From: Erythrobacter sp.
GTDB lineage: Bacteria > Pseudomonadota > Alphaproteobacteria > Sphingomonadales > Sphingomonadaceae
Length of the DNA: 64,000 nucleotides
Reading direction: 5' to 3'
NCBI GenBank assembly: GCA_025698865.1
Contig: JAILWQ010000004.1
Span: 124,001-188,000, forward strand
The notes under the pieces were generated by a model, which ran no database searches, was not told where the DNA came from, and saw nothing but the letters and a program-made list of their open reading frames with translations. Shown here one piece after another: positions 1 through 9,712 of the stretch. A program made the translations under genes and the position numbers. How positions within the stretch are numbered: the first letter of the stretch is position 1; each line of letters opens with the position of its first letter.

Positions 1-2
1 TC

Positions 3-173
3 ATTGAGGAAGCTGCAAAGTCGCTGCTGAAAAGAAAGGCAGCGCTATGCCGATCTGCGCACAACAACCGAGAGGCCGAGCCAGCATCTGCGCAGATGTC
101 TGCCGCGAGCACCTACTTTAAAGGCGCGAAGGCTATGACACGTGTCCTGCTTACGGACTTTTTTGGGCCTTAA
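3..173 (+). CDS. possible 3' end of an unrecognised gene (partial)
   Basis: A reading frame is open from the window edge to a TAA at 171-173, about 56 codons. The residues are Lys/Ala/Arg-rich and match no family I recognise. No start codon can be judged because the 5' end lies outside the window. It may be chance or a gene remnant. From 174 to 252 I see nothing. Confidence 0.15.
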   Translation: MEEAAKSLLKRKAALCRSAHNNREAEPASAQMSAASTYFKGAKAMTRVLLTDFFGP

Positions 174-252
174 GCAGACTGGCAGATTTCGATGAAATCC
201 AGCAGAAAGCCGCCACTAATCCACCCTGACTACTGAATTGCCGCACTAATCC

Positions 253-818
253 TCAACCGGCGGACCGCAGACGCTGAAGGTCGCTAACTTGGTCGATGTC
301 GGTAAGTTGGCGCTTCTGGGAAGGCGCGATAAGCTTGGCATCTCCCAAATCGAGGCTTCGTGCTCCCCGGTCGCCATCGAGGGTTTCGAGCAGTGGGAAA
401 ACCGAACGCGGGAAAATCGCCGGACATCCTGCAGAGCCATCGTGATAGCGCGTGAAGGCCACGCCTTGCGCTGCAATGAGGCGCTCGAGATGGGCGCGCG
501 ATACGAGCGGCATGTCGGCGAGCATGACAATCACGCGATCGCAATTGACAAGCGCGCGCACTCCTGCAGCGATCGAAGTGCCCATTCCCTGCATTGCGAA
601 CTGGTTTTCGACCCGCACCCACCCCAAGCGGCTGCCAATCGGCTATCCGGTTCGATAACCACGACACGCTCGCTGAAATCGATCGCCTCTGCGGTTCGCG
701 CAGCCCGTTCCCACAGGGGTCGTCCGCGAAATTCGGCCATGAGCTTACCGCCGCCGAACCGCTTCGCCTGGCCCGCAGCAAGCAGGACCGCGCCCGTCCT
801 TGGCTCAGGCGGCGGCAC
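253..818 (-). pseudogene. MocA/MobA-like molybdenum cofactor cytidylyltransferase, frameshifted
   Basis: The last gene of the aldehyde oxidase operon. Two overlapping frames together make one NTP-transferase protein. The first starts with GTG at 818, inside the end of the XdhC-like gene, and has the nucleotide-binding motif LLAAGQAKRFGGGK. The second runs to 253 and has the motif VMLADMPLVS, with DIDQVSDLQRL near the C terminus. The frame changes by one base around 620-635, near the G-rich run of the coding strand, where the first frame ends its homology (RLAAAWG) and the second takes over (GWVRVENQF). The intact family attaches CMP to molybdopterin for xanthine-oxidase-type enzymes. The gene is either truly broken or carries a sequencing error in a homopolymer. 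Confidence 0.75.
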
Positions 819-1659
819 GCATTTGCTCGTAGCGACCGACGATTTGGGACAGTGCCGACAGCGCAAGGTCTCGCGGAGACTTGCAGGCAGGCAAGAGTCC
901 GATCGGGCTTGTCAGTCGCGCGATTTGCTCTTCCGAAACGCCGCGCGCACCGAGCGCCATTGTGCGATCGGAGCGCGCCCGCTCCCCGCCCTGCGCTCCT
1001 ATATAGAAGGCGTCACTCGCCAATGCCTGTTCGAGCAAGGCCAGCTCCCATTCGTGATCGTGAAACAGCAGCAGGCAGGCCGTCCAGGGGTCGTAACGGG
1101 CGTGCCGCGCCACCTGTCCGAGCGTAAGGTCATCCTTCGAGAACGCTTCGACATCGATCTTCATGGCCGAACACAGATTAGCGACAGCCTGAAGTTCCGG
1201 TCCCTCCCCCAAGGCGACGAGTTTCAGGGAAGGGAAATATGTACGGTCCAACCGATGCTTGCCGCCTTCTACCAACAGCCGGGCCGGACGACGCGTGCGG
1301 AGTGCTGCGAGTGCGGAGCGACAGGTCCTTCGCTCAGGTTCCGGGTCAAGCAGGATATCAAGCCCGCCTCCACACGGCGGACGGAAATCGATTCGTGAGG
1401 ACCCGCGTCCATAGCGAACAACCCGCCGTTGCGTGCATTGGGTGATGTCAGTTGCCAGCTGGCTCTCAAGACAGCCATCGGCAAGATCGCCAACGGTCGT
1501 TCCGTCCGGCAAGACCGCCAGTTGCGCTCCGAGGCGGCGCGAAAAGCTGCCCTCGATCCCGACGATGGTGCAAAGCCCCACACCCGGCTGGCACGCGGCT
1601 GCGAGCGCGAGGTGATCTTCGTCGCTTACGGTCTCACTAGTGTAATCGGCCAGCATCAT
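805..1659 (-). CDS. XdhC/PaoD-like molybdenum cofactor insertion and maturation protein
   Basis: A protein of 284 residues of the XdhC/CoxI family. Such proteins bind and protect the sulfurated molybdenum cofactor and pass it to the large subunit of xanthine-oxidase-type enzymes in the cytoplasm. The N-terminal domain shows the family pattern GDLADGCLES (around residues 60-70), and the C-terminal half is Rossmann-like, ending in the conserved ALSALSQIVGR stretch. The ATG at 1659 overlaps the stop of the upstream large subunit as ATGA, which fixes the start. Its place directly after the large subunit matches E. coli paoD. It overlaps the following frameshifted cytidylyltransferase by about 14 bases. 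Confidence 0.85.
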   Translation of the reverse strand: MMLADYTSETVSDEDHLALAAACQPGVGLCTIVGIEGSFSRRLGAQLAVLPDGTTVGDLADGCLESQLATDITQCTQRRVVRYGRGSSRIDFRPPCGGGLDILLDPEPERRTCRSALAALRTRRPARLLVEGGKHRLDRTYFPSLKLVALGEGPELQAVANLCSAMKIDVEAFSKDDLTLGQVARHARYDPWTACLLLFHDHEWELALLEQALASDAFYIGAQGGERARSDRTMALGARGVSEEQIARLTSPIGLLPACKSPRDLALSALSQIVGRYEQMRAAA

Positions 1660-3845
1660 TCGGGCATTGCAGCCAGGACGCGGTCCGGTGTCATCGGGTA
1701 ATCGAACAGCCGAGCCCCGCAGGCGTTGTAGATCGCATTGCCGATGGCTGCCGCACCGCCGCACATGCCAAGTTCGCCGATGCCCTTGGCCTGGATCTGA
1801 CTGGCCGCGCCATCGCGTTCTTCCACCAGAAGAACGTCGAGATCGGGAACGTCGCGATGCACGGGAACGTGATATTCGGCAAGATCGCAGTTGACGAGAT
1901 GGCCGTCGCGCGGATCGAATTCCAGCGCTTCTGTCAGGGCGAGACCTATGCTCCAGGTGATGCCTCCGATGCATTGCGAGCGCGCGGTGCTGGCGTTCAG
2001 CACCCGTCCGAACCCGAACGCGCCCAGCATGCGGTCGACGCGGGTTTCTCCGGTGTAATGATTGACGCGCACCTGGGCGAAGAACGCACCGAAGCCGGCG
2101 GCGGTGAAGTCATCTTCGATAGCGCCCGGCTCGTAATGACCCTCCTGCGAGATATCCTTGCCTTGCAGAAGGTCGGCAAGCGTCTGGCCCGCAGCCGTCC
2201 GGCCATCGGCAAGCTCGAGTCTGTCTTCGCTTGTACCTGCTTTTTCAGCCAGTTCCTCGCGGATCGCGTTGCACGCTATATAGACGGCCGAGCCGATGGA
2301 TGATGCGCCCCAACTGCCGCCCGAGCCGGGGCCGCGCGGATGGCGCGTGTCGCCCAGTTCGACCAGGACCTGGTCCGGCTGCAGGCCGAGCATCTCTCCC
2401 GCAATCTGCGCAAGGATGGTGTAGGTCCCGGTGCCGATATCGGTCATGTCGGTTTCGACCAATGCCGTTCCGTCGGCTTTCAGCGTAACGCGGGCTTTTG
2501 CCTCGGCAATGCTGTGAGATCTCGAAGCGCTGGCCATGCCGGTGCCGATCCACCACTCGCCCTCTCGCCGCTGACGCGGTTTGCGGACGCCCTTTTGCCA
2601 ACCAAAGGCTTCAGCCCCCTGTTTCAGGCATTCGGCAAGCTTATGCGAGGAAAACGGCAGATCCTTCTCCGGATCCCGTTCGGGTATGTTGCGCAGGCGC
2701 AGTTCGACCGGGTCGATGCCGACCTTTTCGGCAAGCACATCCATCGCGCTTTCCAGCGCCGGCATTCCCACCGCTTCTCCCGGTGCGCGCACCGATCCTG
2801 CCGTCATGAGATGGATGCGGGCAACCTTGAGCATCAGTTCCCGATTTTCGCCGCCGTAGATGAAGTGCGACGATTGCAGCGCAGGCTCGGCAAAGGTTTC
2901 TCCGGGAAGATTCGAAACCAGCGCTTCGTGACCGAAGCCGGTGAGCCTGCCTTCGCCGTCGGCAGCAAAACGCAGGCGCTGCGTGGTTTCACTGCGGCGC
3001 ATGACCGTCTGGAACACCTGCTGGCGCGACTGCACGACGCGGACCGGTCGCTCGATCTGTTTCGCCGCCAGCGCGGCTGCGACCACCTCTTCGCTGAGCC
3101 CCAGCTTGGACCCGAAGCCGCCCCCGACAAAGCGGGAAATGAGGCGGATATTGTCCTCCTCCATATCCAGCGCGTCCGCCAGTTCAGTGATGTTGTAATT
3201 GGGCATCTGGAGCGAAGCGTGGACGGTCAGCTTGTCTCCATCCCACTCGGCGATGGCGGCATGCGGTTCCATCGCGGCTGAGGCATGGCCCTTGGTGGTA
3301 ATGGTTACGTCGACGCTGTGCGGCGCTTCGGCCATGGCATGCGCCAGATCGCCCTGGTGCACCGTCTCGTCCTCCTGCTCTTCCGGTTCGACCGCGTGAG
3401 GGTCGAGCGGAGCCGCTGCGTCTTCGCGATATTCCACCTTTAGATGTTTGGCGGCGTCGCGCGCCTGTTCGAAGGTTTCTGCCACCACCAATGCGATCGG
3501 CTGGCCCCAGTAGCAGACCTGCCGCGGCCCCTGCATGGGCGCTTCATTGGCCGTTCCCTGCGCGGCGCGGGTGGACATCTTTTCGTCATCGACCACCGCA
3601 ATCACGCCGGGCATGGACAGGACGCTCGTCCGGTCGATGGAGACAACCTCGCCGCGGGTGATGGTCGAAGTGACCAGCACACCCTCGGCACAACCGTCGA
3701 TGTGGTATTCGGCGGCATAGGGCGCGGTGCCGGTGACTTTGGCCAGTCCCTCCACGCGCGATAGGGACTTGCCCAGCACGCCTTGCTTCATGCCGTCGAG
3801 GCGGTTGGAAGTGTCAGGCTCGTCCTGCTTGAAATAGACCGTCAT
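1656..3845 (-). CDS. aldehyde oxidoreductase molybdenum-binding large subunit (PaoC-like)
   Basis: A protein of 729 residues of the xanthine oxidase family that binds the molybdenum cofactor and oxidises aldehydes to carboxylic acids. An N-terminal a/b hammerhead domain (VTGTAPYAAEYHIDG near residue 40) is followed by the cofactor-binding domain (FVGGGFGSK around 265). The catalytic glutamate lies in GIGELGMCG (Glu691), close to the position of PaoC Glu692. The length matches PaoC. The ATG at 3845 overlaps the stop of the FAD subunit as ATGA, so a longer open frame upstream of it is not coding. It ends in an ATGA overlap with the XdhC-like gene, so all subunits are probably translationally coupled. 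Confidence 0.93.
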   Translation of the reverse strand: MTVYFKQDEPDTSNRLDGMKQGVLGKSLSRVEGLAKVTGTAPYAAEYHIDGCAEGVLVTSTITRGEVVSIDRTSVLSMPGVIAVVDDEKMSTRAAQGTANEAPMQGPRQVCYWGQPIALVVAETFEQARDAAKHLKVEYREDAAAPLDPHAVEPEEQEDETVHQGDLAHAMAEAPHSVDVTITTKGHASAAMEPHAAIAEWDGDKLTVHASLQMPNYNITELADALDMEEDNIRLISRFVGGGFGSKLGLSEEVVAAALAAKQIERPVRVVQSRQQVFQTVMRRSETTQRLRFAADGEGRLTGFGHEALVSNLPGETFAEPALQSSHFIYGGENRELMLKVARIHLMTAGSVRAPGEAVGMPALESAMDVLAEKVGIDPVELRLRNIPERDPEKDLPFSSHKLAECLKQGAEAFGWQKGVRKPRQRREGEWWIGTGMASASRSHSIAEAKARVTLKADGTALVETDMTDIGTGTYTILAQIAGEMLGLQPDQVLVELGDTRHPRGPGSGGSWGASSIGSAVYIACNAIREELAEKAGTSEDRLELADGRTAAGQTLADLLQGKDISQEGHYEPGAIEDDFTAAGFGAFFAQVRVNHYTGETRVDRMLGAFGFGRVLNASTARSQCIGGITWSIGLALTEALEFDPRDGHLVNCDLAEYHVPVHRDVPDLDVLLVEERDGAASQIQAKGIGELGMCGGAAAIGNAIYNACGARLFDYPMTPDRVLAAMPE

Positions 3846-4821
3846 GCTGCGTTCTCCGTCGCTTGTGTCAGAACGGCGCGGAGCGTCCGACGCGTAAGCG
3901 GTATCTTGAAATCGTTCTCGCCATAGCCGCGTGCGTCTTCGAGCAAGAGATCGGCGGCCTTGTCGAACAGCGCTTCCGACGGAGTCTGGCCGATCAGGGC
4001 TTCGCCGACGCGCGGATCGAACCACGGCTTGTGCGCGAGACCGCCAAAGGAGAGATCGGCGCGGGAAAACTTGCCGTCGGTCAGCTCGATTATAGCGGCG
4101 ACGGAAACGAGCGCGAAGGCGTAAGACGAACGCTCGCGCACCTTGCGATAGATTTGCGTCCCGCCGACTGGCGCTTTGAGAACGATGCCGGTGATGACCT
4201 CGCCCGGTTCGAGGACATTCTCGATCCACGGGGTATCGCCCGGGAGCAAGTGGAAGTCGCGCACCGGCACGCTGCGCTCGCCCTTTCCTCCAGCGATGTC
4301 GACCGTGGCATCGAGCGCGCTCAGCGCCACGGCCATGTCGCCCGGATAGGTTGCGATGCATTGCTCGCTCGTGCCCAGGATCGCGTGGAGTTTCGCGATG
4401 CCGCCAATCGCCCCGCAACCGCTGCCCGGTTCGCGCTTGTTGCAGGGCTGGTCGATATTGGTGAAATAGAAGCACCGCGTTCGCTGGCACAGATTGCCGC
4501 CATTGGTGGCCTTGTTGCGCAGCTGCTGCGTCGCTCCGGCCAGGATCGCGCGTGAGAGTACCGGATAGTCGGAACGCACGCGCGAATGAACAGCGGTCTC
4601 TGTATTCGTGGCGAGCGCGCCGAGCCGCAGGCCGCCGTCGTCCGTGTCCTCGATATCCGCAAAGCCCAGCCGGTTGATGTCCGCAAGCTGACCGGGCTTC
4701 TCCACCTGCAGCTTCATCAGGTCGAGCAGATTGGTCCCGCCTGCAATCGCAAGCGTATCTTCGCCTGCGGTCATGTTTGACGCTTCGGCGAGCGAAGGCG
4801 CGCGGGTGTATTGGAACGGCC

Positions 4822-4825
<4 letters not shown>
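3842..4825 (-). CDS. aldehyde oxidoreductase FAD-binding subunit with extra [4Fe-4S] site (PaoB-like)
   Basis: A protein of 327 residues of the molybdopterin-dehydrogenase FAD-binding family, which carries electrons from the iron-sulfur subunit to an acceptor. The FAD motif AGGTNLLDLMK lies near residue 29 and NGGNLCQRTRC near 109. Cys113, Cys118, Cys128 and Cys137 sit in an inserted loop. In PaoB this loop holds an unusual [4Fe-4S] cluster that is absent from ordinary xanthine dehydrogenase FAD domains. The start at 4825 (MRPFQYTRA) overlaps the stop of the 2Fe-2S subunit as ATGA, and the end overlaps the large subunit in the same way. Subunit order and the Cys loop both favour PaoABC over xanthine dehydrogenase. 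Confidence 0.92.
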
Positions 4826-5331
<506 letters not shown>

Positions 5332-5344
5332 GCGCGCCTCCTTT
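5332..5344 (-). promoter_or_regulatory. strong ribosome binding site before a TTG start
   Basis: On the minus strand AAAGGAGG (5337-5344) is followed by CGCGC and then TTG. This fixes the TTG as the start of the 2Fe-2S subunit. Confidence 0.75.
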
Positions 5345-5800
5345 CCCCTAAGAACCGCCGGGCGACCAAAGGTATCCAAAAAACATCTGCTAAAATAGGA
5401 GGCGCCTCGCCAACGATTGGCTGAACCGAATGCGGGATTCTTGGGCAGGAAGATCGGCACCGATGGTTTCATGGCTTCAGGACAGCTCTGAGTAGGGTGC
5501 TCCGCCTAAAATCAGGGCGCATTCCCCACCGATCGACGGGGGCCGTTTGCCGACGGGCAGCTTTTCGACACAAAGGGCAATAGCGGACCTTTCGCTGTCG
5601 GCCCCATGCTGCCTTGCGGGCTAGTACTGCCGAATGACTAGAAAGGGGCCGATTCCAAACTGTCTGCTGATAGGGTCAATTCGGAAAAGCAGCCGTTCGG
5701 CTGCCGCCCCCAGAGCGGACTGTCCGTTCTTATCGACTTTATTGACTATGTCGACATTCGGGGCGGGGGGGCCTAAGTCCTTGTGACGCGTTACCTTTGC
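5345..5800. other. gene-free stretch upstream of the aldehyde oxidase operon
   Basis: Short open frames on both strands show no family resemblance, no good ribosome sites and atypical codon use. The stretch should contain the promoter of the minus-strand operon, but I see no clear operator. I find no RNA gene or insertion sequence. Confidence 0.5.
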
Positions 5801-6577
5801 ATGAGCATACTTCACACGCGACTAGGCCGCAGAAAACCCATCTGCTCGTCCACGGCTTGGGGGGAGCCGTCGGTCCTGGGATACGATCTCGCCTGCCCTC
5901 GCCCAAGCGAGGGAGGTGATTATCCTGGAACTGGCTGGCCACGGGCAAGCTCCCGCACAGGCCAACAGCGGTACGTTCGAAGGGCTGGCGCGGAGCCTGG
6001 ACGATTGGCTCATCCAAGAGAACCTTACAGGGATCGACATGGTCGGCATCCCCTTGGGCGCCGGGCTTGTGCTCGAGATGGCGCGGCGCGGTCGCGCCGG
6101 CTCAGTCGTCGCCCTGGACCCGGGCGGCTTCTGGCAAGGGTGGGAGCGGACGTTCTTCCGGACCACCATAACGGCATCGATTGCACTGGTACGGGCTTTG
6201 CGACCGGCGCTTCCCGCCCTCACGCGAAATGTCACCGGCCGGACTGGATCCATGCCGCAGCTTTCCGCAAGACCTTGGGCGCTCGATCCCGGTTTCGGCT
6301 TGAATGAGCTGCAGTCGTTTGCCGATACGCCTACGTTCGACTCGTTGGCGAAGGACCTTGCCCCTGGCCAGATGCAGGAAGGCCCTGCGACCCGGTCGAC
6401 CCGGGTGGTCGTCGGCCGGGTCACAAGGATCGCCTGTGTCTGCCGCAGCAGGCCAGCCGCGCGGAAGCTGCCTCACCGGAAGCGACAATGCACTGGTTCG
6501 AGCGCAGCGGACACTTCCCTATGTGGGATCGGCCAGATTAAGCGATCCGCGTCATTCTCGATGCCACGGATCGCTAG
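5801..6577 (+). pseudogene. alpha/beta hydrolase, multiply disabled
   Basis: The sequence reads as an alpha/beta hydrolase only if the frame is changed at least three times. It starts with MSILHTRLG at 5801, then LLVHGLGG (oxyanion loop) in another frame near 5840. SWDTISPALAQ leads into IILELAGHG and ALDPGGFWQGWERTFF up to about 6405. GHKDRLCLP and HWFERSGHFPMW (the catalytic His region) follow in a further frame. The nucleophile elbow reads GIPLG where GxSxG is expected, so the catalytic serine is a proline. A TAA at 6539-6541 stands where the family has Glu after the Asp, and the frame continues as AIRVILDAT to a TAG at 6575-6577. This is a clear pseudogene; the original substrate is unknown. 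Confidence 0.82.
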
Positions 6578-7041
6578 GACTCTGGATGATGCTCCGGTAA
6601 GCTGGTTAGTATTCGAAAAGCGCACAGCAGAGCTCGCCTCCGCGCTCACGCCATCTTTTTTGGGTCGGAAGAGGATCTTCAATCCTGGCAGCAGTATCGT
6701 AGAGCATAGACATTCGCCGGATAATCTAGATTTCCGCCCTTCAGTCATCGCTTCCGATGCCGCGAGGTGTGTCAAGCACGCTACCATTGAAGAAGCCTGG
6801 CACCGACATAAGCACTTGCAAGCGATGACAAACTACTGGTGCCATTGCAGGTTGAGAGGACAGTCAATTGTGATAGTGCTGTCAGTCCCATTTCGGCAAC
6901 TCGATCGATGGCATCAAGCAAAGCGTAAAAAACGCCTCGGTCGATCCCAACGCAACGGCCGTCTAACATCTGTCAGACTGGGAACTCCTGGTGTTTGAAA
7001 GGCTTGAAGGGATAACCGAAATCATCGAAAAGGGTTCAAAT
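6578..7041. other. gene-free stretch with no recognisable content
   Basis: This stretch is lower in GC than its surroundings, and stops are frequent in most frames. The open frames present do not resemble known families. The last part must hold the promoter and leader of the alcohol dehydrogenase at 7042. It may be decayed coding DNA. Confidence 0.4.
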
Positions 7042-8223
7042 ATGCGCGCATTAGTCTGGAACGGAACGAACGACATCCGCTGCGAAACGGTCGACGATCC
7101 TCGCATCGAGGATCCCCGGGACTGCATTCTCAAGGTCAGTTCGACCGCGATCTGCGGCTCCGACCTGCATCTGATGGATGGTGTCGTTCCCAAGATGAAA
7201 CAGGGCGATATCCTGGGCCACGAATTCATGGGCGAAGTCGTCGAGGTCGGTGCGGATGTCAAAAGGTTGAAGGTCGGCGACCGGGTGGTGGTGCCCTTCA
7301 CCATATCCTGCGGCGAATGCTGGTTCTGCCAGCGCGAAATGTATTCTCTGTGCGATACGACCAATCGCACCGCGGAAAACGCGCGCGCGGCCATGGGCCA
7401 CGCTCCTGCCGGACTTTTCGGCTATTCCCATCTGACCGGTGGCTATTCCGGCGGTCAGGCAGAATATGTCAGGGTGCCCCACGCCGATGTCGGTCCGATC
7501 AAGCTGGAAAACGACCTGCCGGACGACAAGGTGCTGTTCCTGTCCGACATCTTTCCGACTGGCTGGATGGCGGCGGAAAACGCCATCGGCGATGAAAAGG
7601 GCAAAACCGTTGCGGTGTGGGGAGCAGGACCGGTCGGCCAGTTCGCAGTGCGCAGCGCGTGGATGATGGGAGCGGAACGGGTCATCGTGATCGACCGGGT
7701 GCCTGAAAGGCTGGCACTCGCCGCGAGCTACGGCAAAGCCGAAACCATCGATTACAGCCAGACCGACGTCAAGGAGGCGCTAGACGAGATGACGGGTGGC
7801 CGGGGACCGGATGCAGGCATCGACGCGGTCGGCGCTGAGGCCCACGGGCACGGCGTGCTGGGCGATATCAAGGACAAGGTCGAGCTGCACACCACCGGCA
7901 TGTCCGACCAGCCGTTTGCGCTGCAGGAAATGGTCATGTCGGTGCGCAAGGGCGGGACGCTGTCCGTCCCCGGCGTCTATGCCGATAAGGTGACGTTCCC
8001 GATCGGGCCTTTCATGAACAAGGGGCTCACCATGAAATCGGGACAGACACACATGCAGCGCTATCTCGCGCCGCTGCTTAAGCGGGTGGAAGCCGGTGAG
8101 ATCGACCTTTCGGGCATCATCACCCATCGGGGCGACCTCAAGGACGGGCCCGATTTCTACAAGACCTTCCGCGACAAGGACGATGGCTGCATCAAATGCG
8201 TGATGAAACCGGAGGAGCTATGA
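7042..8223 (+). CDS. zinc-dependent alcohol dehydrogenase, glutathione-independent formaldehyde dehydrogenase-like
   Basis: A protein of 393 residues of the medium-chain dehydrogenase family. Catalytic zinc ligands lie in ICGSDLHL (Cys39) and GHEFMGE (His/Glu near 64-65). The structural zinc lobe has Cys residues in CGECWFCQ and SLC (near 93-107). The NAD-binding motif is GAGPVGQFA near 195. The long insert around [21 protein letters not shown] is typical of FdhA-type and related glutathione-independent enzymes, which oxidise simple aldehydes or alcohols. The start at ATG 7042 gives the normal N terminus MRALVWNG; an upstream in-frame ATG adds residues without homology. The gene stands alone between degraded genes and its real substrate is not known. 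Confidence 0.88.
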   Translation: MRALVWNGTNDIRCETVDDPRIEDPRDCILKVSSTAICGSDLHLMDGVVPKMKQGDILGHEFMGEVVEVGADVKRLKVGDRVVVPFTISCGECWFCQREMYSLCDTTNRTAENARAAMGHAPAGLFGYSHLTGGYSGGQAEYVRVPHADVGPIKLENDLPDDKVLFLSDIFPTGWMAAENAIGDEKGKTVAVWGAGPVGQFAVRSAWMMGAERVIVIDRVPERLALAASYGKAETIDYSQTDVKEALDEMTGGRGPDAGIDAVGAEAHGHGVLGDIKDKVELHTTGMSDQPFALQEMVMSVRKGGTLSVPGVYADKVTFPIGPFMNKGLTMKSGQTHMQRYLAPLLKRVEAGEIDLSGIITHRGDLKDGPDFYKTFRDKDDGCIKCVMKPEEL

Positions 8224-8302
8224 TTCAGGTACCGGTTATCTGAAACTGAATGAGCTAACCCTCGCGCCAGGGATCGGACGTCTGATCGATCGTGAGTTCG
8301 TC

Positions 8303-8595
8303 TCAATAAGGTCGGCGGGCCGCCGCGGCGTCGGTGCGGTTGTGATCGAGCCAGCGATCGGCGGACATGAGGATGACCGGCTTCTGGTCGTAGAAGCGCA
8401 AGGCCTCTTTCGAAACGTCGGTGATGGTCATCGAATAGCTACGCCCCATTCGTCGCTGTCGCGCTAGATACCGGCGCATACGAGCTTGTCGCCATCGGGG
8501 TGGTCGAACCAGATACGGCCTTTAGCGTCCTTTGGTCCTTCGGCATCGTAAAAGGATGAAACGGGTACCAGGCAGTGGCGGCGAATGGGCAGTAG
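8303..8595 (-). pseudogene. SOS response-associated peptidase (SRAP/YedK-like), 3' fragment
   Basis: Only the C-terminal part of an SRAP family protein remains. These proteins crosslink to abasic sites in single-stranded DNA through an N-terminal cysteine, which is missing here. Recognisable pieces are RRHCLVPVSSFYDAEGPK and AGI, then a TAG at 8464-8466 where Trp is expected in AGIWRDSDEWG. A one-base shift near 8450 follows, and then YSMTITDV, DQKPVIL and a normal-looking end at TGA 8303-8305. The 5' end stops abruptly at about 8595, where the opposite-strand dehydrogenase fragment begins. Confidence 0.65.
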
Positions 8596-9411
8596 GTCAC
8601 GGTAGAGGATGTCGGTACGACCCCCCAAGACATGGCGTTGGTGCGAACACATACGGCCCATGTCGCCGGGTTACCGCTGGAAGCTGATAGCGTCGGCGGC
8701 GATCCATCGCCATGGACCGCACCGGGGGTCTTTCCTTCGATGGAGCTTGCCGCCCACCGAAGGCTGCATCGGCCACTGTCCGACTGCACGATCGCCATTC
8801 GAGGCGTCGGTCACCTTGGCGCCGCACTCGCGCAGATGCTGCATCAGGCAGGGGCGCAGTTGCTGGTGTCCGATGTCAACGCCGCCGCGGCAGCGCGCGT
8901 GGCCATCGCAACCGGCGCCACCGTCGTTGGTGCCGCCCGCATCCTCTCGGCCGAGGCGGACATATTCGCTCCCTGTGCGCTGGGCGGCGTAATCGAAGAA
9001 GTGGCGGCGGGCAAATTGCGGGCGAAGGTCGTTTGCGGGGCTGTCAACAATCAGCTAGCCACTACGGCGGACGGCGACCGTCTTCCCCAGCGCGATATTC
9101 TTTACGCGCCTGACTACGTCGTGAACGCAGGAGGAATCATCAACGTCGCCGCGAAATATCTGGGCTGGCCCCAAGCAGATTCGAACGCACGGGTGAAAGC
9201 GACTGCAGATCGTCTGGCAGGCGTGTTCACCCACGCAGAAACACACGGAGTCGCGCCACACACCGCTGCCGATCAATTGGCTCGGCAGCGGATCGCCAGT
9301 GCCTCGCTGAACTCGCCTGACGAACTCGCTGTCGCTGCGTGGCCGTGGACCGATTTCTTATTCGCGGGGTCGGCTCGCTCGACATGCCTCTGCGTGTGCT
9401 CGACCTCATGA
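8596..9411 (+). pseudogene. Leu/Phe/Val dehydrogenase-like, N-terminally truncated
   Basis: The frame begins after a TAG at 8593-8595 with the family motif EDVGTTPQDM, then AHVAGLP and GGDPSPWTAPGVF. The NAD domain IRGVGHLGAALAQML follows, with IFAPCALGGVI, GAVNNQLA and the late motif YAPDYVVNAGGIINVA. The whole N-terminal substrate-binding domain, including the catalytic lysines, is missing. Homology ends near 9303 and the frame then reads on into unrelated residues to 9411, so the original stop may also be lost. The intact family deaminates branched or aromatic amino acids oxidatively. The fragment cannot be active. Confidence 0.8.
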
Positions 9412-9563
9412 CACTACAGGGTGCAACTGTCTATCGTGCCGTCATCGACAAAGAGGGGGACGATTATTGCGTCTTGGTCGAGGCTTGTGCGCAGCGCCCA
9501 CAGCTGATGGTCGAGAAAATCCGCGGCATGATCCTCGTCAGTTCGGTCGAACACGTCCTCTAG
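9339..9563 (+). CDS. small ACT-domain-like protein, possibly regulatory
   Basis: An open frame of 74 codons starting at GTG 9339 or GTG 9345, overlapping the read-through tail of the dehydrogenase fragment in another frame. The pattern of strand (RFLIRGVG), helix (MPLRVLDLMTLQGA), strand, then YCVLVEACAQRP and SSVEHVL resembles a single ACT domain such as that of the small acetolactate synthase subunit IlvM. No convincing ribosome site is visible and no large subunit lies nearby. It may be a remnant; the assignment is tentative. Confidence 0.4.
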   Translation: MAVDRFLIRGVGSLDMPLRVLDLMTLQGATVYRAVIDKEGDDYCVLVEACAQRPQLMVEKIRGMILVSSVEHVL

Positions 9564-9712
9564 GAAGGCAAGATCATTAGGCGCGACTTCGCGAGCCGGG
9601 AGGGCAGAGCCAGGATTCCGACATGTTCTCGTGTTCAAGGATCAAGACGAACTCCGACGTTTCGCATCTTCCGTCCTGACTTCATCATGCCTGTCCGCCG
9701 TGTACCGAGGGA

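Noticed and set aside
289-1398. Long plus-strand open frame opposite the XdhC-like and cytidylyltransferase genes
   Set aside because: It is an antisense shadow: Arg/Ser-rich, with no family resemblance, and lies fully over well-recognised minus-strand genes.
6473-6787. Minus-strand open frame of 104 codons after the hydrolase pseudogene
   Set aside because: No ribosome site, no family pattern, and part of it is antisense to the recognisable hydrolase C terminus.
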